This document shows positions 15,245 through 21,816 of a stretch of 46,402 bases of DNA, piece after piece. A program made the position numbers and the translations under genes. The stretch is taken from positions 1-46,402 of the forward strand of contig JAUCGB010000022.1 of the NCBI GenBank assembly GCA_030377895.1, written 5' to 3'. Under the pieces are notes generated by a model. That model searched no databases. It was not told the DNA's origin and saw nothing but the letters and a program-made list of their open reading frames with translations. Source of the DNA: Anaerolineales bacterium HSG24 (lineage in GTDB: Bacteria > Chloroflexota > Anaerolineae > 4572-78 > J111). The first letter of the stretch is position 1; each line of letters starts with the position of its first letter.

Positions 15245-17314
15245 TCATTCCACCACTAGCATGATCGCATTTTCGCCCGATAAATCATCTGCGATAGGTA
15301 GGCGCGCTAGGGTGTCGAGACGATACATGCCGACAAAGATTTGGTAGTCACCTGTAGGCAGGTTCTCCGGCAGAGGCAGGCTAATCGGGTCGATGATGGT
15401 TTCGCCGATTTGCCAATGGCTAGTCGGGTAATGCCCCTGAATGGGCTGGCTGTCAATCTGAGCTAACGTGTCACCGTTAAAATCACGGAGATGGACAAAA
15501 ACGGTATAATCATCAGAAACACGCGCTAAACTTTGCCAAAATAGAGTCAGTTGTAGCTGACGGTCGATTGATTCGGCGCTGTATCCGGTCAGTTGAATCG
15601 TTCCGTCTAATTGCGTTCTAACAAACCTGTCGGGCTGACTTGGTAGTGGCTGTCGGTCGGGTCGGGTTAGGTAAACGAGGGCGTTATCACTTGCCCAAAC
15701 TTGTTCCATTTGACTCGTTACAATTGCCTGCCAACTACCCCGGAAATAAACAGGTTGCCGAATCGTATCGCTAACAAACCATACCCGCTGATGGCTGTTG
15801 AGTTGCTGATTAAAATCGGGCGCGGTTCCAACCCACGGCAGGCCGAGCCAACGGTCAACGGGCGCGGTCTCTCGGTTGAGCAGAAACTGGTCGGCCTCAT
15901 TCTCCACGGTAAAGCCGTCGATTTGGGTCATGTATAAGCCCGCCGCGGGGGTGTTCATGGTCAGCAAGGCATCTCCTGCCTGCCAGTTGGCTCGGATAAA
16001 GGCAAATGCCTCCTCGTAAGCTGGCTCGGGGGTGACAAGGGCCAGCCGAATATCCGGCCAACTGAGATAGATGAAGCAGAGAAAGGTTATTAAACTCAAT
16101 ATCTGATACATCATGGCTTGTAATCGTAATCTATCAGATGATAACGATTGCTGAAAAAGACGGCTAACAAACCTAACAAATCGTAGCAGTAGATAATGGA
16201 AGATCGCTCCCGAAATCAGATAAAACAGGGGCAAATACATGACCAGATAACGGGGGTTTCGGCGAAATGGTTCCAACAGGGTGACGACCTGCCCAATAAG
16301 TAGACTGACAATAATCACCAGATAAAGGGTGAATAAGGCAAAATCGGAGATTGATAACTTCGCCAAATTTAGTTGTAATCGGTTGAGTCTATACCGATTT
16401 CCTAACCAAAGAATCAGGCTGACACCTAAGCCGATTACGGTAGCCGACATCAGCCAGTAGAGATGTGATGGGCCAAATTGACGGGTTAAAAATTTAATTG
16501 TGTCCGGCCATGTGAAATAAAAGGTAATTTGATAGGTAATCGTTGCAATTAACTCGCTGATGATATTACTATTTGGCGTGTCTGACAAAGCCGCTTTGCC
16601 AACAGGCTGTCCCAACCGTTTGACCCAAATCGCCATGACGATAATACCCCCCAAACTGAGCAGTTGCCAAAACAGGTTGATTACAATCGCTCGTTTGGGG
16701 CGGTTTGGCTGACGAATGAGGATAATGATTGTCAGGCTGACCAGTAACGGCGGAACCAACATCAGCGTTCCAAACTGAGTCAGGAGGAGTGCGGCTAAGG
16801 TCAACAGGGCCAGCCAACGGGAGGGGGCATGGTCGAGGCCGCGATAGGCTAGATAAACGATGAGCAAAACCAGCAATGTGGCGAGGGCGTACATGCGAGC
16901 GCGTCCACCCCAGACCATTCCCTCTGGGCTAAGGGCAAATAGTCCGGCGGCAAAGAGGGCCGGCAAAGGATGCCTTAATCTCTCTCTGCCGAATCTAAAG
17001 ATAAGGGGAATGGTCATGGTGCTGACCAGCAGACTCGGCCAGCGTGATAACATCAAGCCCCAATGAGCCATCTGCCATTGCTCAACTGGCATGTGAATGA
17101 ACAAGGCCGTAAATGGAGCGATCAAATAGGAGGCGAGTAGGCCATGCTCATAGAATAAACCGGATGGTAGAATCGGCCAGCCATGCTGTAGAATCTGGCG
17201 ACTGGCTAAAACGGTGGTGTACTCATCAAAAAAGGGATGGGTTGTGGTTAGATAATGAAGACGGAGGGAGAATCCGAGTAGAGTTAGGAGGAGGATTGAG
17301 AGGTGAGAGGTCAT
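15245..17314 (-). CDS. GT39-type membrane glycosyltransferase, paralogue of the 9427-11556 gene
   Basis: A 689-residue protein with the same architecture as the enzyme at 9427-11556: about ten or eleven membrane segments, an acidic pair after the first helix (HPFFDEYTTVL), LPSGLFYEHGLLASYL, GRARMYALATLLVL, and a C-terminal beta-rich module (IQLTGYSAES, LTLFWQ, YTVFVHLRD, YPTSHWQIGETI, YQIFVGMYRLDTLARLP). It should transfer sugars from a lipid-phosphate donor outside the membrane. The frame is open to 17425, but that start overlaps the upstream GT4 gene by 95 bp; the Met at 17314 (MTSHLSILLL, at the beginning of the first helix) is preferred. It follows the GT4 gene closely, so the two are probably co-transcribed and act in one glycan pathway (inference). 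Confidence 0.85.
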   Translation of the reverse strand: MTSHLSILLLTLLGFSLRLHYLTTTHPFFDEYTTVLASRQILQHGWPILPSGLFYEHGLLASYLIAPFTALFIHMPVEQWQMAHWGLMLSRWPSLLVSTMTIPLIFRFGRERLRHPLPALFAAGLFALSPEGMVWGGRARMYALATLLVLLIVYLAYRGLDHAPSRWLALLTLAALLLTQFGTLMLVPPLLVSLTIIILIRQPNRPKRAIVINLFWQLLSLGGIIVMAIWVKRLGQPVGKAALSDTPNSNIISELIATITYQITFYFTWPDTIKFLTRQFGPSHLYWLMSATVIGLGVSLILWLGNRYRLNRLQLNLAKLSISDFALFTLYLVIIVSLLIGQVVTLLEPFRRNPRYLVMYLPLFYLISGAIFHYLLLRFVRFVSRLFQQSLSSDRLRLQAMMYQILSLITFLCFIYLSWPDIRLALVTPEPAYEEAFAFIRANWQAGDALLTMNTPAAGLYMTQIDGFTVENEADQFLLNRETAPVDRWLGLPWVGTAPDFNQQLNSHQRVWFVSDTIRQPVYFRGSWQAIVTSQMEQVWASDNALVYLTRPDRQPLPSQPDRFVRTQLDGTIQLTGYSAESIDRQLQLTLFWQSLARVSDDYTVFVHLRDFNGDTLAQIDSQPIQGHYPTSHWQIGETIIDPISLPLPENLPTGDYQIFVGMYRLDTLARLPIADDLSGENAIMLVVE

Positions 17315-17330
17315 AAAAAAGCGAGAATAG

Positions 17331-18692
17331 TTAAGATTTGTTAATTGGTGCATAATCCACAACTCGCTCATAAACCTGTAGATACTGCTCAGTAATATGC
17401 TCCCATGCAAATTCTTGCTCGGCAATTTTGCGACTTTCCTTGCCCATGCGTTGACGTTGGTACGGGTTATCGACCAACTCGGCTAAACGGTCAGCCAAAC
17501 CATCGGCATCGTTCAACTCAACAAGATAGCCGTTCTCGTCATCCCGCACCAGTTCGCTGAGACCAGAGGCTTTGGTGGCGATAATGGGCAAACCACAGGC
17601 CATCGCCTCTAAAACGGTGTTGGGCATGCCTTCCCAGGTGGTGGCCGTGACAAATAAATCGGCTTTTTGGTATATTTTAACCAATGTTTTACGATCCACC
17701 CAACCGCCAAAGTAAACCTGTTTGGTCAGCCCTTTTTCAGTGGTCAATCGTTCTAAATTTGAACGACGTGATCCGTCTCCAATCAGACGAAGTTCTACGT
17801 TATCAATCCCTTTTTCTTTTAGGATGGAAACCGCTTCCAAGAGCATTTCAACATTTTTGAAGGCATTAAATCGTCCGACAAAAATCAGACGCACGGGGTC
17901 ATCATGGTCACGCAAGCGCGGCGGAATAAAAACCGATAGGTCAATGGCGTTGGATATGACCTCGATAGGGACATCGGGTGCGGTATTGGCGGCATACTCT
18001 CGTAGTCCATTTGATACGGAGACAACGGCATCCGCATCATGCCATAATTTGCGAATAAAAGGTCGTAAAACCTGGTATTGCTTGGCAAAACGTTTCACTT
18101 CATGGGAAGGGACATCAGCCCCTCGCAATGAAATAAGATAGGGCAAGCCATAAACTCGTTTCAAAAACCAACCTATCGGGCCGTCGGGGATGCCAAAAAA
18201 GATATGCACGACATCTGGCTCAAACTCACGAACCTGCCAAAAACTGTACCACAAGCCGCTCAATAAAAAGGTTCCCATCTCAAAAGTTGAGCAGTAATCT
18301 TGGCGTTGGCGTAAAACCGGAATACGTTGCACCTCCACCCCGTCGATAAACTCAACCGGCTGTAAACCACGAATGGGGCTAATCAGTTCCCATGTTAGTC
18401 CGGTATTACGTAAAATAAAGCCGGTTAATAGGAGCAATGTGCCTAAAAGTGTAAATCCGTGATCGCTCAGGTCTTTATCCATAAACATCCAGATATAGGT
18501 AAGATATATCCAAAAGGAGATGCCTAACACAAGGGAGATGTTACCGAATAGGCTGTATAGCTGGGTTGGGCGACTGGTAATCACTCGCACCGTGTGCCCC
18601 ATCTCAACTAGAGATGCGGCGATTTTCTGGCTTGCCTTACCTCCACCCGCGCCAATCGGTGGAAACTCATAATTGATAATCAAAACTCGCAT
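17331..18692 (-). CDS. GT4 family glycosyltransferase with two membrane helices inserted in the N-terminal domain
   Basis: A 453-residue GT-B fold glycosyltransferase. The start is the usual NYEFPPIGAGGGKAS motif, and the C-terminal donor site is typical of GT4: LIFVGRFNAFKNVEMLLEA, LRLIGDGSRR, VYFGGWV, FVTATTWEGMPNTVLEAMACGLPIIAT. The unusual part is an insertion at about residues 44-112, between ITSRP and the conserved DGVEVQRIPV, with two hydrophobic helices (about 48-70 and 78-95). This would anchor the enzyme in the membrane. Length is about 60-70 residues above the family norm for this reason. It lies just upstream of the GT39 gene on the same strand, which suggests work on the same glycan. 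Confidence 0.9.
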   Translation of the reverse strand: MRVLIINYEFPPIGAGGGKASQKIAASLVEMGHTVRVITSRPTQLYSLFGNISLVLGISFWIYLTYIWMFMDKDLSDHGFTLLGTLLLLTGFILRNTGLTWELISPIRGLQPVEFIDGVEVQRIPVLRQRQDYCSTFEMGTFLLSGLWYSFWQVREFEPDVVHIFFGIPDGPIGWFLKRVYGLPYLISLRGADVPSHEVKRFAKQYQVLRPFIRKLWHDADAVVSVSNGLREYAANTAPDVPIEVISNAIDLSVFIPPRLRDHDDPVRLIFVGRFNAFKNVEMLLEAVSILKEKGIDNVELRLIGDGSRRSNLERLTTEKGLTKQVYFGGWVDRKTLVKIYQKADLFVTATTWEGMPNTVLEAMACGLPIIATKASGLSELVRDDENGYLVELNDADGLADRLAELVDNPYQRQRMGKESRKIAEQEFAWEHITEQYLQVYERVVDYAPINKS

Positions 18693-18710
18693 AAAGATTC
18701 ACCATAAATA

Positions 18711-18742
18711 AAAACTCGGTTTCTACTTAGAAACCGAGTTTT
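18711..18742 (-). terminator. Intrinsic terminator of the dehydrogenase gene
   Basis: AAAACTCGGTTTCT (18711-18724) pairs perfectly with AGAAACCGAGTTTT (18729-18742) around a 4-nt loop. On the minus strand the stem is followed by TTTTTAT. It lies 28 bp after the stop codon at 18771, between two minus-strand genes. Confidence 0.85.
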
Positions 18743-18770
18743 GAAATAATTTTTAAGATTATACTATCAA

Positions 18771-19661
18771 CTATTCATTGATTGCAAAACCTGCCACATG
18801 CTCCAAAGCTTTCACTAAAGCATGATTACCTTCCGCGCCTAATCCCTGTTTTTGTAGGGTGCGATAGAGTTGAAAAATCAGGCTGGTGGACGGTATCGGC
18901 GTACCAAATTTATCGGCGGCTTCTAGCACTAATCGTAAATCTTTCTGTTGTAGGTCGATAGTAAAACCGGGTCGCCAGTCTCGCTCTAAAACCTGTGGGC
19001 CACGATTGCTTAACATCCAACTGCCCGCCGCGCCCGCTTCAACTGCTTGGAGGGCCTTCTCTAAATCAACTCCTCCCGCTTGAGCAAACAGTAATGCCTC
19101 GGCCACACCTAGCATGTTGTTGACAACCAAAATCTGGTTAACCAGTTTGACAGTTTGACCAGCCCCACAGTCGCCCACATGGGTAATCGTTTTGCCCATC
19201 GCTTTAAGGACAGGCATGGCTCGTTCAACATCTGCGGTTGCCCCACCGACCATAATGGCGAGGGTTCCATTGACCGCGCCTTCATTGCCACCACTAATCG
19301 GAGCATCCAACATAGCGGTCTGTTTTTCGGCCAATTTGCGGGCAAATTTTTGGGTTGCTACCGGGCTGATGGTGCTACAATCAATCACCAAACTACCGGG
19401 CTGAATGGCCTCAAACAGACCATCCTTCTCAAATAAAACGGATTCTACATCTGGCGTATCGCTGACACAAATCACAATGATGTTGCTTTGCGCGGCGACT
19501 TGGGCGGGTGTTTCGGCCACTTGAGCGCAAGCCTCGGCCAAAGCCTCTGTCTTGCTGGTAGTACGGTTCCAGACAGTCAATGGAAAGCCAGCTTTTAAAA
19601 GATTATGAGCCATGCCTTGCCCCATAATCCCCAACCCAACAAATCCTATATGTTCAGTCAT
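18771..19661 (-). CDS. NAD(P)-dependent oxidoreductase of the 3-hydroxyisobutyrate dehydrogenase family
   Basis: A 296-residue beta-hydroxyacid dehydrogenase. The N-terminal Rossmann motif is GFVGLGIMGQGMAHNLLKAG with the WNRT segment that suits NADP. DAPISGGNEGAVNGTLAIMVGG is the substrate-site signature, and GAGQTVKLVNQILVVNNMLGVAEAL carries the catalytic lysine. The family includes 3-hydroxyisobutyrate dehydrogenase, tartronate semialdehyde reductase and glyoxylate/succinic semialdehyde reductases; the exact substrate cannot be chosen from sequence alone. The frame is open to an ATG at 19697, but MTEHIGFVG at 19661 fits the family start and has AAGGAA about 12 bp upstream. Monocistronic, with its own terminator. 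Confidence 0.9.
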   Translation of the reverse strand: MTEHIGFVGLGIMGQGMAHNLLKAGFPLTVWNRTTSKTEALAEACAQVAETPAQVAAQSNIIVICVSDTPDVESVLFEKDGLFEAIQPGSLVIDCSTISPVATQKFARKLAEKQTAMLDAPISGGNEGAVNGTLAIMVGGATADVERAMPVLKAMGKTITHVGDCGAGQTVKLVNQILVVNNMLGVAEALLFAQAGGVDLEKALQAVEAGAAGSWMLSNRGPQVLERDWRPGFTIDLQQKDLRLVLEAADKFGTPIPSTSLIFQLYRTLQKQGLGAEGNHALVKALEHVAGFAINE

Positions 19662-19717
19662 TTTACAATATTTTTCCTTTGGATAGATATAAAACACTAT
19701 TGTTATATCATATTATG

Positions 19718-20209
19718 CTAACACGCTTGTGCTTCGGCACAAACTGGAGCATTGGTCAAGTTATAATCACGAACCCCGACAAGACAGGCTTTAACCTTTT
19801 TGCTACCGCTTCCCCCCAAATCACTCGCCGTCAGAGGGCTTACCCCAGCAAGGTCTTTTGCTTTACCACCAATATGTTGAAATGTGACAACACCTCTAAC
19901 CGGACCGTCAGCTCCTTGAACAGTAAATGTTGCCGTTGCTTGAACATCACTAGCACTATCACAGGTTCCAAGTCCTCCGGTAGCCTTAGCGGTTACAGAT
20001 ATAGTTCCCGTGACTGCTACATCACCAGTAAATGGTTCTCGGTAGCCAAGTCGCCACACAACGACATCAAATACATCTCTAACTTTAGGTCCTAAAATCA
20101 ATAATACCCCGATTACAACAACTGATACCATTACCAATAGCAGAGCATACTCAACCAATCCCTGACCTTCTTGACGCATTAAACGCTTTTTGTTGAAAAT
20201 TTTTCTCAT
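19718..20209 (-). CDS. Flp-type pilin-like protein with C-terminal extension
   Basis: A 163-residue secreted or membrane protein. The N terminus (MRKIFNKKRLMRQEGQGLVEYALLL, then VMVSVVVIGVLLILG) matches the Flp/type IVb pilin and TadE-like leader: a basic segment, the Gly/Gln-Gly-hydrophobic-Val-Glu-Tyr motif, and one membrane helix. Instead of ending after about 60 residues, it continues with about 110 residues rich in Gly, Thr and Val, with Cys pairs near the end (TCDSASD, VCAEAQAC), probably an extracellular domain. AAGGAG is placed 5 bp before the ATG. No tad assembly genes are nearby. A role as a minor pilin or pseudopilin is inference. Confidence 0.8.
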   Translation of the reverse strand: MRKIFNKKRLMRQEGQGLVEYALLLVMVSVVVIGVLLILGPKVRDVFDVVVWRLGYREPFTGDVAVTGTISVTAKATGGLGTCDSASDVQATATFTVQGADGPVRGVVTFQHIGGKAKDLAGVSPLTASDLGGSGSKKVKACLVGVRDYNLTNAPVCAEAQAC

Positions 20210-20250
20210 ATAGACTCCTTTCTTGTAATTATTTACCTCAATAAACGAGT

Positions 20251-20386
20251 GGCTATGAACTTAAGTCGAAGCAAAATCCGGAGATAATAAGAGTTCCGCT
20301 TAGGATGAGTCCTAAACAAGTTATTAAATTTCTCTACCTATAGGAAGCCTACTCTCCGTAAACTGTCGCATCTTAAGTGGGTAGCC
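20251..20386. mobile_element. Degenerate family B-like element
   Basis: Starts GGCTATGAACTTAAG and ends CTGTCGCATCTTAAGTGGG followed by TAGCC, which matches the right end of family B (CTGTCGCATGTTAAG). The arms around CTTAAG are complementary. No target duplication is visible, so this is an old or diverged copy. Confidence 0.5.
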
Positions 20387-20505
20387 AAATAAGCAAACCT
20401 TATCAATATATATAGTCTTGGCAAGCCATAAAAAGTTACTGCAACTGTCAGTATATCATCTAATAATTATTAAAGCAATAGATTTTAGCTTCTTAATATG
20501 TGGTT

Positions 20506-20677
20506 CTTACTACCCGACAAAAATTCTTAGCCTAGACTAATTAACACAGCGATTCACAGAGGAACACAGAGTTTCACAGAGTTTTTAAAAAAGAGATTAA
20601 TTTTTCCTCTGTGTATCTCTGTGCATCTCTGTGAATCTCTGTGTTACCGTTTTTAGCCTTTCCTGTCGGGTAACAAG
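20506..20677 (+). mobile_element. MITE-like element, family A, copy 4 (9-bp target duplication)
   Basis: A 172-bp palindromic element with ends CTTACTACCCGACA and, from the right, CTTGTTACCCGACA. It is flanked by a perfect 9-bp direct repeat TATGTGGTT at 20497-20505 and 20678-20686. Family C also makes 9-bp duplications and shares the terminal pattern, so A and C probably use the same transposase type. Confidence 0.92.
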
Positions 20678-20772
20678 TATGTGGTTTAGAAATATCTGTT
20701 CAAATTTTCGTGGTCTGAGCCATAAATATCCAGATAAATTCTAGTTGTATTCCAACCTTCCTCAAAGCAAAA

Positions 20773-20799
20773 AAAACCAAAAAGAATATCTTTGGTTTT
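20773..20799 (-). terminator. Intrinsic terminator downstream of the signalling cluster
   Basis: AAAACCAAA (20773-20781) pairs with TTTGGTTTT (20791-20799); on the minus strand the stem runs into TTTTTTTTGC. It is correctly oriented for transcripts coming from the receiver gene at 21272-21637, although about 470 bp and two elements lie between. Confidence 0.6.
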
Positions 20800-20804
20800 C
20801 TTCA

Positions 20805-20940
20805 TTGAGTAGTGTTGCCACGTTAATTGATAAACGTAACGAAGTGGAGAAATGGAAAGGAATCCCTCAAACGCATATCTGTTGAGGGATTCCTTGGTTC
20901 CGCTTTGCTACACCTTGGAATGACATAAAGGCTTATCAGT
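20805..20940. repeat. Palindromic repeat, family F (full copy)
   Basis: Contains the perfect hairpin GGAATCCCTCAA/TTGAGGGATTCC (20859-20893) inside a longer imperfect inverted repeat. Its left edge (TTGAGTAGTGTTGCCACGTT) recurs at 32074-32093, and its right edge (TGGAATGACATAAAG..TTATCAGT) recurs at 37141-37180 and in part at 32097-32126. Confidence 0.55.
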
Positions 20941-21057
20941 GTGACTGCGTTCGTTACCGACAAAACGTTTAGTTCAAACTAATAACTGGAATTAAAGTCA
21001 AAAACCAGCTTTGCTTAAGTCAACATGTCGGGTCCTGAATGTTTCGGTCTCTTTCTG

Positions 21058-21159
21058 GGCTATCAATTTAACATGCGACAGATAATATCGTAGCACAGCC
21101 TTTAGGCTGTGGCACAGGCTGAAGCATGTGCTACAGGGTCTCGGCTTACGTTGATAGCC
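21058..21159 (-). mobile_element. MITE-like element, family B, copy 3 (8-bp target duplication)
   Basis: A 102-bp inverted-orientation copy from GGCTATCAA to TTGATAGCC. It is flanked by a perfect 8-bp duplication TCTTTCTG at 21050-21057 and 21160-21167. Confidence 0.93.
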
Positions 21160-21271
21160 TCTTTCTGTTTTCAAAATAGCTATTTTTACAGGTAGACGAA
21201 TAGAACCGAATCGAAATAACGATTGGTATCTCTAAATCTATCCTTTGTAAATAGGCTTACGAGTCAGTTAT

Positions 21272-21637
21272 TTATGACGCGTTAGCATGGCGTTGTATCT
21301 CGCGACGCAAGTCAGAAACACCAACAGGTTTTTGCATGTAACCATTACAGCCGGCATTCAAACAGCGTTCACGATCTCCTTTCATAGCATTCGCAGTTAA
21401 AGCAATCACCGGAATATGCTTTAACTCACCATTCTTTTTCAGCTCAATGGTTGTTTGTAAACCATCCATCCCCGGAATATTGATATCCATAAATATCAAA
21501 TCGGGTGGTCTCTGAGCAGCGAGAGTCAGACTATCAGGGCCATTTTCAGCTTCAATCATCTCATGCCCCATCGACTCAATAACACGACGAACAAATAGTT
21601 TGTTTTCAAAATTATCTTCAACATACAAAATCAACAT
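21272..21637 (-). CDS. Single-domain response regulator (CheY/DivK-like receiver)
   Basis: A 121-residue stand-alone receiver domain. LYVEDN provides the acidic pocket (Glu7, Asp8), LIFMDINIPGMDG carries the phosphoacceptor Asp51, ALTANAMKG the conserved Thr/Ala, and KPV the conserved lysine. The wording around ALTAxAMKGDRExCL resembles the third receiver of the large kinase at 42178-46402. It has no output domain, so it should pass phosphate on or act by protein binding. It is the last gene of the minus-strand signalling cluster, 179 bp after the PLP enzyme-receiver fusion, and may receive phosphate from the kinase at 24090-26078. Confidence 0.93.
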   Translation of the reverse strand: MLILYVEDNFENKLFVRRVIESMGHEMIEAENGPDSLTLAAQRPPDLIFMDINIPGMDGLQTTIELKKNGELKHIPVIALTANAMKGDRERCLNAGCNGYMQKPVGVSDLRREIQRHANAS

Positions 21638-21816
21638 TATAAACCTTACTCCTTGTTAGAGATATTTTCAAGTTAGGTTTTTCTGTTAAAACCATTTGGA
21701 GTACACATTTTACTTTAGTGTAAAGTATAGCAAATTGTTCGTATCAAGCAAGGATTTAACACTATTATCCTATTACCTTAATACATACATACATTTGCTT
21801 ATATAAAACCATAAAA

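Larger units (their letters stand above)
20210..21271. other. Gene-free region of about 1 kb packed with palindromic elements
   Basis: No credible gene. In order: a degenerate family B relative (20251-20386), an intact family A element with target duplication (20506-20677), a terminator-like hairpin (20773-20799), a larger palindromic repeat (20805-20940) and a family B element with target duplication (21058-21159). It separates the envelope genes from the signalling cluster. Confidence 0.75.

Noticed and set aside
17315..17425. Longer N terminus for the second GT39 enzyme
   Set aside because: It would overlap the GT4 gene by 95 bp and put non-membrane residues before the first helix; the paralogue starts right at the helix.
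20506..21159. CRISPR array or small RNA gene in the 1-kb gene-free region
   Set aside because: The repeats are distinct palindromic elements with target duplications, not regularly spaced direct repeats. No tRNA cloverleaf was recognised.
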